DNA of 64,000 nucleotides, from assembly GCA_949361645.1 (NCBI GenBank), contig OX442419.1, positions 2,763,459-2,827,458 of the forward strand, given 5' to 3'. The position numbers were made by a program, and so were the translations under genes. Shown here in pieces: positions 35,784 through 49,700 of the stretch (within the stretch, counting starts at the first letter, position 1; every line of letters starts with the position of its first letter). Below the pieces are notes generated by a model that was given only the letters and a program-made list of their open reading frames with translations, did no database searches and was not told the DNA's origin. This stretch comes from Spongilla lacustris. Its lineage: Eukaryota > Porifera > Demospongiae > Spongillida > Spongillidae.

Positions 35784-35891
35784 TCAAAGTGAGATAGTTC
35801 CTTTTTGTACCATTTCCATATGGCTTTTCAGAATTGTGACTGCATTGCTATGTTTTCCTTCTTGTGCGAGTTCCAGTGCAGTTTTTCCAGC
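35784..35891 (-). CDS. Ankyrin gene A, terminal exon
   Basis: [14 protein letters not shown]...[16 protein letters not shown] then TGA at 35784-35786. A half-repeat cap followed by a short polar tail. Confidence 0.8.
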   Translation of the reverse strand, partial: AGKTALELAQEGKHSNAVTILKSHMEMVQKGTISL

Positions 35892-38800
35892 CTATAAATA
35901 ATACCGATATTACTGAAATCAAATAGTATACAAAGATTCATGCACCCATGCGTGAACAAAGTTCCATAAGAAGCCGTCCCCTTGAAGCCTTAAAGTCATA
36001 CATATGTACATTGAAATATCATCTCCATAAGACAGTGTATTAATTGGAACCTACGTTAATTGGAACCTACGTTAGTAGGTTCTAAGAAGGATTTGAAGTG
36101 TCACAAATATGATTAGCAAAACACCCGATCACACTATTAATAAAATCAATTGAAATTTTTTGATGGAGCCGTCGAATACCTACAATGTATAGTACAACTG
36201 CTGATACTTAGAAAAATCTAACAACAGAGATAATTACGCTCACGTGTTCCCACACTCCAAATTTTATAAAGGTTTTCTTCTTCTTTTGGATCTGATATGA
36301 TAATATTTGCTCGAACAAGTGGCTTATTGCATTGTACCGTTTTCACGATTGAAGCATAATGTTAATGGTTGTACGGAAGCACTAGAACCAACAAGTTAGA
36401 AATTTACTGCTGGGTTGAATTTGTTTTATCATGGGAGTTACGCTTTCTTTTGTTAGCAATGCCCACAACGGTTTAGGAAGCCATAATCATCCTAGTACAT
36501 GTATTAGGTTGATCCGTCATTGTGGCCTGAAGCACTCTTCAGATAGGTGCACCCCGAGCGTACATGGGTGCCGGACACAACTGTATGCAAGTGGCTACAT
36601 TTTAGCTCCACCAGGCAGATAAAAATGTGTTAAACAAGATATTAAATTTTTAATAAATAAATTTATAGACAGTAATTGAGTAAAAAGTAAGGGAACAAGA
36701 GAAATTTATGTTACAGATCTACATGTATGTAGCAAATCAAACTGCCAGAAATTGCAAATACTTAAAATTTATGATATTTGCGTAATCCCTTGTGTTCTTA
36801 CTTTTTACTCAAATTGCTGTATACATCATCAATATTATTGTTATTTTTTTGTAACTTGTACAATTTACTCATGCCTACTTGCATGCTCTACTCGTACCAG
36901 TCATACATGTACATATGTACATGTAAGTGTACAAACTAGTTCGTACTCTGTCAGTTCCCTCATGTGCACCAGTTGTCTATCGTGCTAATAATAAATATAG
37001 ACTGCAAAATCAAATGATGTGTGATTATCTCCAAGAGCTAGTCAATGTTACAGTGCTAAACCTCTCAAGTGTGCATGAGGCTGTGCATTCTCTTTATTTA
37101 TGAATGTACAAAATAGTTCAAATCAAACACACAACTTTACATTGTGTATTTGAAAGCTGTTTCATATAGGTTGCCACAAGCTGTATACAGTACATGTAAC
37201 TTAAAATATGCGAAGATCAATTGCTTCGCCAAGAGATGGTTATGGTATTATTGATGCCATTTGGTATTAAGAACTTTTCTTGCATGCTATCTGATTGATT
37301 ATATTCATGCACTATTGGATAAATTAGCATTGCCACATGCCAGGAGAAACCTTTTTAAAGGTTCGCACATGTGAGTGTTATCGCTCTTGTCTGAGCTTTA
37401 TAAGCATCAGCAGTTTCACATCATTGTAGGCATTCAATGGTTCTGTGAAAGTTAGCTCGCTAAAGTTCTATTGATTCTATGGTACATTGGCAATAGTGTG
37501 ATCAGGTGTTTTGGGGTAATTGCATTCACAATACCTAAAGTCCTACATAGAACCTACATTACATATAAATTAAATCCGTTACTACGTGGGAAACAAGGAT
37601 ACAGGAATATACATTCATAAACTTTACGGGCCTACACCTACATGCCTCAACTAATAGGTGTAAATCCGTAATATTTATAAATTTTTGTCCTTGTTTACTA
37701 TCTAACCAATTAGACTAGTTAGAAATACTTCAAATCAAATAAGACACCTTAAACTAATTAGGATTATAAAAATAGTACTTAAATTCATTTTGCCCAAATG
37801 AACCAGTTTATACCAAGGTATTAATTGGTTCGTTTGGGCATATCACATGTTTTGAAAGCCATAAAGTTGAGATTATGAGGTCAAATACTGACATTTTAAG
37901 TCATATCATCAGGGAGTACAGTACTCCCATGTACGATTTGAAATGTTGTGAATAGTACCCAATTACATTACAGTAGACTCATTGAGCATATTCAGAAAGA
38001 GCCAATGAATATAGTGAAACTACTGAAGATTAGAAAGCTCAAAACACCAAAGAAATGCTCACCGGTTCCTACACTTCAATTGTTTCTCCTCCACCCAGAT
38101 ATAAAAATTTGGAATTAGAGGTTTATTGCTTTGTATCTTTATATTGTAGTGGCTATGCAAAGGAAGTAGGAAAGTCATACTGGAAACCTATTGTCTGTAT
38201 TATGACTTTTTGAGCTAGAGTTAAGCTGAATAAAATTTTCAATATTGGACTTCTTTATTTAATTAATAATTGCTCATTTGAGTTATACACAGGCAAGGCC
38301 AGAAAATTTTAATTAAAATAAAATTGATGCTGTGTATGTAGGATATGTGGAATTGAGTAAAAAGTAAGGAAACAAGGGATCAGGGAAATCACATATTTTC
38401 ACTTATATTCCTACACTTAGCATATTTATAAATGAATGAATGAATAATTTCCATAATTCCTTGATTCCATACTTTTTACTCAGCAAGTTGTCTACAAATT
38501 TTTATCTTATTTCACACATTTTTGTCTTACTTGAATGTGCCTGGGAGCGCCATGTGTGTGTGAAATAATAAAGATTGGGCCTGGCACAAGGTGTGCCTGT
38601 GTATTCACTGAATAGAGTGTGCTTCAGTGGTTTCTGGCCATAAAACTGTTCTGGATAAACTGCAAGCTAAAGTTTATCAGGATCCCCATTTACAGCTTCC
38701 ACAGTCATAAAAATTTGTTGAGACCTATTTCTAAGTTAGCTAAAGATTGAAATTTGAGTCAAGCATAGCACAAATCCAATATATTTCAACTTGTTGGTTC

Positions 38801-41800
38801 TTGTGCTTCTGCATAACTGGTAGTATTATGCTCCAATTGTGACAAACATATGCAATGCAATATACCTCTTATACAAGGAAATTGCATATTCCAAAATGAA
38901 GAGGATGACAAAAGTTTTAAATGTCCGAGTGTGGGAATAACTGAGAGTGATCTTCAATGGCTCTATCCAATAAGCGCGTAAAGTGCAATTAATTCTATGG
39001 TGCACTGACAGTAGTGGAATCGGGTGTTTTGCTTATTCTATTCACAACACTTCAAATTCTGTATTGAACCTAGTACCAATGGTTAGACTGAATTGGTTAG
39101 ATAGTAAACAAGGACAAAAATTTATAAATATTACGGATTTACACCTATTAGTTGAGGCATGTAGGTGTAGGCCCGTAAAGTTTATGAATGTATATTCCTG
39201 TATCCTTGTTTCCCACGTAGTAACGGATTTAATTTATATGTAATGTAGGTTCTATGTAGGACTTTATGTATTATGAATGCAATTACCCCAAAACACCTGA
39301 TCACACTATTGCCAATGTACCATAGAATCAATAGAACTTTAGCGAGCTAACTTTCACAGAACCATTGAATGCCTACAATGATGTAAAACTGCTGATGCTT
39401 ATAAAGCTCAGACAAGAGCGATAACACTCACATGTGCGAACCTTTAAAAAGGTTTCTCCTGCTTCTTCTAGATCTGATAAGATAAGATTTGCTTGCATAA
39501 GAGGTTTTATTGCATTGTATCCTGAAGCATAATATTGGCGATTATGTGGATGAGCAAGAACCAAATTTAGAAACCTACAGCTTAGTTTGAATTGCTTTAT
39601 GATTCTCATAAGGGAAGATATGCTTGACACAATTTCATATAAATTCTAACTTAATTTGATTAGCAATGCCCACAACATATTTTATTGGGCTTTGGTGTAT
39701 AAGTGGGGATTCTGCTAACTTGTGGACACCAGCCCAATTCTATGTTATCACATGCATCACATTTCAGGATGAGTGAAACAAGATATCATGGTGATGTAGG
39801 AATAAAAAAAAAGGAATTGTGAAAATCATGCATTCTTAAATTTAAAAATACATTTAGATTTGTTTTTCAGATGTAGATTTGGAAAAAAAATAGATCTGTA
39901 ATCCTACATCACATTTTAATGAAATTTTTTATAGGCAGTGAGATATTGCAAAAAGCATTTAAAAACAAGCCCGTTTGATTAACAGCACCACCACACACAA
40001 TGAACTACCACACAAGATACACCTGTATAAGGCAAGCTCTGAAGTATTTTTAGGTAGAAGTTTGCAACTTATCCTCGTAATCTACATGTACATGTATCTT
40101 TTCAGATTAATATTTACCCTAGTAAGTATTTTATTTTAACTGAAACTAGTCTATCAATCAATAAATTGTTCAAGATTGAGCATTGGTATAAATTGTAAAT
40201 ATCTTACTTTATTTAGAGCATTACAATCAATTCCTTTGGAAGACAATAAAACCGTCATGATTTCAATGTGGCCTCCAGCTGCAGCATGGTGCAATGGTGT
40301 ATTGCCATTCTACATGGAAAGATAACAGCAGGTTATATTAACAGGAGCATTCAATTGAAAGTAAATGCTGCCTCATTAAATGATTGATTTCTATGGATAT
40401 ACTGTTTATCCTTTTGTGGGAATTTTTTTTTTCACCAAAGATTTCATGCCATGACTTTCACTGATAAAAAGCCTGCCTAATGTCCATTTCTGCTCCTTCC
40501 ATGCTAGCTGTGATTCTGTTCTCCTACACCTGGATTTACACAACTTTCAGGTGCAATTAAGTGGTGGCTCGGATGTCATTAAGTGTAACTTAATTAATCA
40601 TGTGGATGTATGGGAAGTATACATGTTTTGCAGAAGCATGCTACCATGCCCAGTTGCCAGTTGGCTGAAGTATATATATATATAAATATAATTATATATA
40701 TATATAATTATAATTATATACATGTATATAATTATATATATAATATATTACGTGTACGTGTGGACAGTGTGGTTGAAATAATGCAAAGCAGATGCTTTCC
40801 TGTCATTAAATCTAATACTACTACATTATATACACATGTACATGCATATACATTACATATAGTAAAGCATTATACATGTAGTTACCAGGAACTGCTACCT
40901 CTAGGAGCTTCATTGGCATACATTTAGTGAAGGTTGTCAAAACTGTACTGTAGTTAGGTTGCAAGGGTGGTTCCTTTCTTGAGGGTAAGTACACAATGTG
41001 CCAGAATAAGCAGAATTTTTGCTTGTCACATTTGCTCTAGACCTTATGGCTCAAGGGATGTAGTAATCAATAAGAGTCAATGTCTCTGATCTATGTAGCT
41101 ACCTAAAATGTGTTCTTTGCTTGACTGGTCTTGACATACATGTATATATAATAACTGCACTGCCAACTGTAAGTTGTACAGCAGTATGCTTACTCATCAT
41201 TTAGTTACCTATGCAGTTAAGTATTGAAACATGATTTGAGCAATGTAACATTAATGTTGCATGTACTGTGGTAGTGTTTAAGATAAACAATTAAAGCACT
41301 TATTTCCAATTAAACACATTATAGACTCATTTTTATACATCAGACAAAAAACAACAATTCTTGTAAAATTTATTATGTATACTATTGAATGGAATTTACT
41401 GCAGACAACTAGGAGATGTTCCATGCAGTTATGTACTGTACCATTTACAAACACATCACATATAATATTTTCAATATCTCACTTTATTTGCAGACATCAC
41501 ATCTGCACCTTTCTTCAGAAGCCAAGTTGCAATATCAGCATGCCCATTCACAGCTGCATCATTTAACGGTGTATTTAGATTCTGAATCGGTGGTAAGATG
41601 TAAAACTACTGAAGACTCTATCCATCTTATTAATGGGTATTTCAATTGCTATTTACATTATTATGTATACATTTATCAGTATGTACTACTTTTTATATGG
41701 TACCATGCACATATTATTAACATAATTCCATAAATGCAGTCAGCCTGGGTACCTTTGCTAGCAATGACTGCCTTGTTTTGAGGACAGTGACACATATTAA

Positions 41801-43701
41801 GTTATTCAGTTATTATATTATTAAATAGAGTCGTTAATACATGTTTGTTGCTGTGATTAATATAATATAGACATGTACAACAACAAAAAACATTGATACA
41901 CTAGTAAATAATACATATTTTCTCACCAAGGTTGCGAGAAATATCTCAATTAGAAATGTGCTTACATTTGTACCATGATTACAGACACTAATTTTTCTAT
42001 TAGATGTACATTTCTATAGGACAAGAATTATTATTATTTACCTGTAAGAATTACATGCTACAGAGTTTGGTCTAGGTATAATATGTAACTGAGATTGAAT
42101 GGATATATTTGCAGAGACATCAACACACAAGGCCTCTAACGCTTTAACAGACTTCAGTTTGGTGTGGCCTCTGCTCCTGCAATCACCAATATTAGTGTGC
42201 ATTTGGATGATATACAGGTTTCAGGATCATCAGAAATGGAACATTTGCAGACTCTGGAGCAAGTCATGGCATGATTGGAACAGGCAGGGATGAGATTGAA
42301 GAGATCTAAGTGTGACTTTTTGATGAATTCTGTGGAATATCTGGGCCACTGCATCTCAGCTGATGGCATCACCCATTTCCAGAAAGGAAGGAAGCGATGA
42401 TAGATCAATTGAGATTGTTCTTGGGCTTAGTTAATTATAATTCCCTTTCTACATTATATAGGTTGTTGCAGAAGAATGTTACTTGGAGTTGGGGTGACGA
42501 TCAAAAGAGAGAATTCAAGACTGCTAAGTCTCAAACTGACTTCAGCAGATGTTCTGACCCATTTTGATAAACTGATCCTGTCAGGGGACGCTTCCCCCTA
42601 TGGTTGCGGGAGCTGTGTTGGCCAATGAGTTGGAAGACGGTTCAGACAGACCTATTGCATATGCTTCACGGACATTGAATTGGCATTTGCTGAGAAAAAA
42701 TACCCACAGTTTGAAAAGGAATGGTTGGCAGTAGTGTTTGGAGTAAAGAAATTCCATCACAATTTGTTGGGTAGGACCTTTACAGTGTATTCTGACCATA
42801 AGCCGCTGAAGTTTTCTTTTTAGTGAAAAACATCCTGTTCCTATCATGGCTTCATCACAAATCCAGAGATAGGCACTAACTCTTAGTGCTTACAGCTATC
42901 AGATCAAGACCAGACTCGGGAAGGAGCAGATGTCCTTAGTCAACTACCCCTAGCTGAGATGCCAAAGGATGTTTCAGTGCCAGGTGGTTTGATCTTGATT
43001 ATGGGACATTTACTAACATCAAAGCATGGACAGGTAAGGACCCTCTGTGGTCTCAGGTCAGACACATGATCCTGCACGGTAGGCAAGAGGATTTATTGTG
43101 GGAGAAAAATTGCAACCATTTTCTCGACGTAAAGATGAGCTGCGTGTACATGATGATTGTATTTTATGGGGGCATGGTGTTGTAATACCACTACATGTAC
43201 ATGATGCACATCCAGTTATACAATGAATGTAAGCTTTGGCCATGGTGGCCTGGAATTGATGCAGATTTGGAGACAAAAGTTTAGCTATGTGCAGCCTGTC
43301 AAGCTAACAGGATTTCACCTCCAAAAGCATCACTACTGCACCTTGGGAGTGGCCATCCAAGCCTTGGTCATGCCTTCATGTGGACTTTGCCGGGCTATTC
43401 TTGGGTAGGACTTTCCTAATCCTTGTGGATGCACACTCCAAATGGCTTGAGGTAGTCCCGGTTTCAACACCTTCCTCGCAGCAGGCCATCAAAGCTCTCG
43501 GACATATCTTTTCTATTCATGGGTTACCTGAAGTTTTGGTCTCTGATAATGGTTCTGCCTTCACCAGTATGGATTTTGCTATCTTTATTAAAAGAAAAGG
43601 GTTTAGACGTAATCAGGTGTGCTCCCTATCACCAAGCTAGTAATGGTCTAGCCGTACGAGCAGTGTAAACTTTCAAAGAAGCTACGAAGAAGATGGTTAC
43701 T

Positions 43702-43736
<35 letters not shown>

Positions 43737-46700
43737 GGATTTGGATACTCATCTATCCCAGTTAATTTTCTTATACAGATTGATTCCTCACTCTACTACA
43801 GGTCGTCCTCCGGCAGAACTGATGTTTGGGTGGAAACCAATATTGCACCTTCATTTCCTGTTCCTACATGTAGGAGTCTGAGTTTGGAAGGAGCAAGAAA
43901 GCCAGAAGAGGCATGATGAGCATGCTAAGGGTCGTACATTCAGAGAGGGTGACCTATGTGTATGCTCACAAATTCTGTGGCAATGGTTCTAAATGGATTC
44001 TGGGAAAGGTCGTTGCCATGACAGGTCCAGTGTCCATGGTCATTGTCCTTACAGATGGTTGGCAAGTGCGACATCATTGATCATGTACAAGCTCTTGGTT
44101 GTGCAGAAGTGATACCTGTTACATTTGAGGACAAGGATGCGGTTTTCTCAATGGGGACACCTGACAATCCAGAGGTTGTAGGGAATCATCCAGCAGAACC
44201 CACTGTGACACACCAGAGGCTACTGAATCGGTTGTACTCAATACGTTCTACTCGTGTACATCATCCTCCAGATCGTCTCTGAAGCATGAAACTAAAGGGG
44301 GAGGAATGTAGTGTTCGTGACTTTTGGACTATTGCATCTGCGCATGTCCAACGCTGGCTAAACCGGTTGTTGACTGCCTAAACCGGTTATTGCATCATAA
44401 GGTACCTTTTGAACAGATTTTTTTAAATAAAATAAAGGATGCGTTTAAAGGATATATAAATTTATTGTACTCACATGTCTTCCCAATGTATGGAAAGAAA
44501 AGTGGCTTCGATTGGACATTCCGTTAGGAAGTTACGAGTCGATATGTCGCACCCACCCGGGGAAATGTTTTCTAAAAGCCGTCACGTTCGCTCACGTATT
44601 GCAGAAACTACACATCGTTTCCAAAAATGCAGGGCGGAATAGTCCCCTATTATGTCTGCGACTCGATTGATATCAAAAACCTGCGATGCTGATCGTTCTG
44701 GAGCTCACGGTACTCGAAAGGTCACACTACCGCTCAAATCGTTACGATCGAATTTTATGGTTGCGTAACGTGTTTTAGAGCAAACTACGTTTACATCAAA
44801 GCTTCGTGGTATGTTAATATGCATGTCCAAGAGTGTGGATTCTGTCCTTGTCACTTTCAGCCTGGATGCGCTAAAATACAGGTAGCTGTATACCAAAATG
44901 TACGACCCGGTCGGACTCACTTCATTATAGAGCGATACAATCGACCACAACGGAATCCATACAATACCATAATTATCCAGGGCTGTCGATGTAGCCGAAA
45001 TCATTTTCTGTGGTACAAGCATGTAATTCGAGATTGGCAGTCTGCAATCACATGCTTGTATCACAAAATTGTCATCGCAGCTATAGGGCCGTAGGTTAAA
45101 GCGAAATCCAGCATTGATTCGCAATGTGATACAGTGAATTAGCCAGGGTCGTAGCCTAAACTCTGTCCCAAAGGCTGCCGGTATACCTGAAACCCCATTG
45201 AGGCGATACAAGCTACAACTGAAAGATAGATACGTGGTTAAAGGAACGAGGTCTCACAGCTGCATGACCTTTTGTTGCTACAGATGAAGCCATAGATTAA
45301 TCCTGTCAAAGCAGCTTGTAACCGCTGATGAATTATGCGCGCGTTCGTCACAATAAGCGGACTATACCCGCTCGGCAAAAGTTTTATATTTTTTCCTATG
45401 AAAATAACTTCTCTCTTTTGTAGCTACTCACTAAAAGGGAAGTGATACGGGGTCATTCCTGGATAGAAAAAAAAAAAAAGTATCATGCAAGCCCGTGCGG
45501 ATAGATATAACCAAAGTTCAAAATTCGTCTTAACTAGCGGGAGCACCCTATAATTGTAATTATATATGTACAAAAATAATATTGTAAATCAAATCACTAC
45601 CACAATGATTATGATTATAATGCAGGGCCTAAGCATGCTGTAGCAAAGATATTCTCCATCATCCAGGAGCTGGGTCCCCCAATTGGTCTTTTTATCAATG
45701 CTGGAAAATGTGAGTTGTTTGGCTTGGGTGATCTTAGCTCATTTTCACCTCTGATGAAAAAGTCCAGTGTTCCTAATTTTGAAATTCTAGGAGCTCCAAT
45801 TGGAGATATAATCTTTTGTGCCAAGTTTTTTGCACACAAACGTGCAGATGCTTCCAAGTTGCTTAAACAGTTGGAGGATGTGGGTGCTGTTGATCCACAG
45901 GTGGCTCTGCTCCTGCTTAGGCAATGTGGTGGCTTCTGCAAGTTGGTGCACCTTGTTAGATCTACCCCCCCAGCCTTAATTGGTGATGCTTTGCATTTCT
46001 ATGATGATGATGTCCGTCGCTGTTTTTCTGAATGTACCGTGATAGACCCACCCAATGTTGCTTGGCAACAAGCCCAACTCAGTCTAAGCAGAGGGGGTCT
46101 TGGGCTCCGTAGTCTTTCGGAACACAGTTCAGCTGCCTACATATCCTCTTTAAGTGCTTCTGGTGTCTGCTCATCTTCTAGCAAGCACCTAGCTGAGGCC
46201 ATCAAAGATTTTAATGATCTTGTCTCCTCTGATGATGCCTTAGTGTGGGACCATCTTGATGTTGTGATGCACCAAAGATCTCTGTCTGGCAAAATTGAGG
46301 ATCAAGATTTATGTGTGTTACTTGACAAGGTCTCTTTGCCTGACAAAGCACGTCTGCTATCCATTTCTTTGCCACATGCAGCTGCTTGGCTCTCTGTGAT
46401 TCCTTCCCTAAGGCTCAATCTCCATCTTGAACCTGCTGAGTTTCAGATTGCTGTAAAGTGGTGGTTAGGCATTGCTGTTACTGATATTCCTGTTTGCTCC
46501 TTTTGCCCATCCCAAGCTTTGGACTCTTTAGGCCACCATGCCTTAACATGCAAGCACGGAGGAGATGTGGTGTCGCGGCATAACAGGCTCAGGGATGTCC
46601 TTTTAGAATCTTGCCGACAGGCCTGTTTGGGTCCTCAAGTTGAAGCAGGAAGTGGTTTGGGGCACGAAGGACATAGAACTCGGCCAGCAGACATTCTTAT

Positions 46701-49700
46701 CCCTCATTGGGATTTGGGCAAACCAGCAGCTCTAGATCTGACTGTCACATCTACGCTAAATTCAAGTACGTTAATGGAAGCGGGTGTGACAAATGGGTCT
46801 GCAGCTCTGGCAGCTGAGGTGCGCAAGCACAATGCTAATGATGCCAAGTGCTCTGAGCTAGGCTGGTCATGTATCCCCATAGCAGTGGAGACTTATGAGT
46901 GCTGGGGTGCAGAAGCCATGCAAATCTTATCACGCCTTGCCTCTCGCCTAGCCACCAGGGGAAATTGCTCCAAGTCCCAAGCTACCTGTCTATTGTATGG
47001 CAGGCTTAGCCTGACTTTGATACGAGCCAACGCACGGGCACTCCTGTCTCGAACAGGATCATCTGTGGAAGATCCATAGAACTTCTTGCAATATTAGTCC
47101 TTTTGTTTGTAATGTACATCTGTATAATCAATATGCACTTAATAATTATGCACAATTTTTTAAATGTATATTTCCTATCAATAATCTTTGTGTGACGCAA
47201 ACAAAAAGTTAAAATAATTCATTTGATGAGTACCGCTAACAGGATATGGAAGTTGACGAAAGCAGTTGACACAACTGCTGAACATACCATATGATGTGAA
47301 ATCCCTAAATGCACAAAACACATTTCAAATAACACATGCTCTAAACATTTCAGAACACAAAAGTAATAATAGTTTTTAACAATTTTGAGATATATCTTGC
47401 CTCTATCTCATTTACTCATCTTAAAATAAGAATAGAAATACATAAATTCATGCAGTCATGCACTTACATGTATTTTATGATTTATAATTATATAATTATA
47501 TTACATTTATGATAATAATAATAATATATATGAACTATATGTGTACGTACATTATTGGCCTTGTCCACTTCAATCTTTTCATTTTTTAATAATGATTGTA
47601 TAACTTTTCCATGACCATTGATAACAGCGCGATGCAATGAAGTGTTACCCGTCTAAATGAATAAAAAACAAAAATACATATATAGAGCACAGACCTGAGC
47701 AAATCAATGCAATATTGGTATACATCTTAGCATGTGTACAATTCAAAATTATCAAATATAGAATACTGTATTAAAATTAAAAGAGAAGTAATTAGAGCCA
47801 CTTGTACATTGTCACTTCCTAAAGCACATGGCCACTGCTCTGTCCTTCAAGTGGGACAAAGTCTATTCCACTACCAGCAGTTACATCTGATCATGGCTTG
47901 CTTTTACAGGGATTCGAGCAGTGAGCCTCTAGAGGTCTTAGAGGGTCCTGCATCAAATGGAGAAGTGGGCTGGGGTTTAATGATGGTGCCCATCTGGCTC
48001 ATTCATGGAATGACTATTTATTTCATTTATGATTACATTTCAATAAACGTAAGTATCATCTAATTGTATGTATTTCATGTTTTGATATCTAACTATTTAG
48101 TGTATTACTTATTCAGAGTACCATATATATTTATTATTAAATTTTCATCATTTATTCATACATACATGTATAGTAACATCTACACATTAATAAGGAATTA
48201 TAAAATACAGAATAGAACGCACTTTGCTTTGGGCATTAACATCTGATCCTTTGTCAACAAGAAGATCTACACAACTCTCATGACCATACTTTGCAGCAAG
48301 ATGTAGTGGTATATGTTCTTTCTAAAGAATGTAATATAATTGACTTAGCATACATAAAAGTATACGGAACATGCAGTGTCACCATAGGTAATATTAACCA
48401 AGATTTGCCAACTTTTAAGGTGATCTACATAATTCTATATTTGATCATATAACATTATAGGTAAGACAGCTTTATTCTTACCAATTTATTACTACTAATG
48501 ACAAACAGAGGGTAGCAATAAATAAAATAATGAAATCATGAAATGAATTGAATGCATCAAAAATTAATCAATGCTATTGTAATGCTATTCCATTCACTAC
48601 TATTACAATGTATTTTAAAATTCAAGTCACTTACCATATTTGTACAATTCAACAAACTCGCAGCATTTGGTATTTCTAAGATGTATTCAACACCAGCTTG
48701 CCAGCCAATTTTTGCAGCACAATGCAGTACTGTATTTCTATCCTATATGTAGAGCAGATGTGAATCAAAAAACAAATGAAGGCAATTGAATAAGAGGAAT
48801 TTTAATGTTATGTTGTGCTCTAGTAATAAAAAAGATGTAACTTATAATAAGACAATATAATGTGAGAAGTACAGTAACACTTCTGGTAAATTCTACGGAT
48901 GTACTGTTTAAATAGTGACACTATGGCATACCTAAATATTAGAAATTATCAGAACCTATGCAAATAGGTTCAATATAGGATTTGACCCGTATATAGTTAA
49001 TAGCACTCTCCTGTCAGAGGCATAAAGATATAGATACAAAGACATTAATTCTCCAACCATTTTAGTGCTGCATTTTTGCAATCATCTTATCTATTTATGC
49101 CTCAATTGTTTTGTGGGTAACCTTGAAAAAACACTGAATATTTGTCAGGTTCATTGTGCAACGTTTCCTGGAATTGATCTCCATGAAAATTGCCCTGCAT
49201 AAAAAAAACTTTGTTTGAATTGCTATAAATTCTGAAAGGTTTATGGAAATTGACTTTTATGGTACCACTTCTGTATACATTGGGGTGTTATGAGGTGCAA
49301 TACTGCTGTGGAATAAAAGTGATTTTTAAAACCATTCAGTGTATAACAAATGCCTTCTGTATGTACATAATTATATATATTAGGACGTGTATTGTTGTCA
49401 ATGTTCATGCATTATATTTATGATGAAAGCCATTACCATTTAATGATAATAGGTGAGGTTTAATAGCAATGTTGCATATGGCACACCTTTGAAGATTAGG
49501 CAGTATGCAATGATAACCCTAATTTACAAATTGTTCCATAACCTCCAAAGTTACCTTACCTCTCCAATGCCCTTGTTACCACATAGTGATTATATGCATA
49601 TGCACAATGAAACCCATGGTTGAAATGACACATCTACATTGGGTACTTGCATGCTATATTCTTCTTGAGTTAAAGATGTACAAGTAAATCAAAAACTTCT

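Larger units (their letters stand above)
42100..44306 (+). mobile_element. Ty3/gypsy LTR retrotransposon remnant (pol)
   Basis: Domains appear in the gypsy order but in different frames. RT end: VHLDDIQ near 42195 and [11 protein letters not shown] near 42340. RNase H: DASPYGCG near 42590, then [16 protein letters not shown] and YSDHKPLK. Integrase follows from about 43230. A polypurine tract (AAAGGGGGAGGAA, 44294-44306) then precedes a TG-starting putative 3' LTR. Gag, protease and most of RT are missing. It lies antisense to the ankyrin gene, in its 41.6-47.6 kb intron. Many stops and frameshifts make it inactive. Confidence 0.85.

Noticed and set aside
36671..36831. Palindromic intronic segments as possible RNA genes or terminators
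   Set aside because: Three copies with the same inverted ends fit a MITE family better than a structured RNA.
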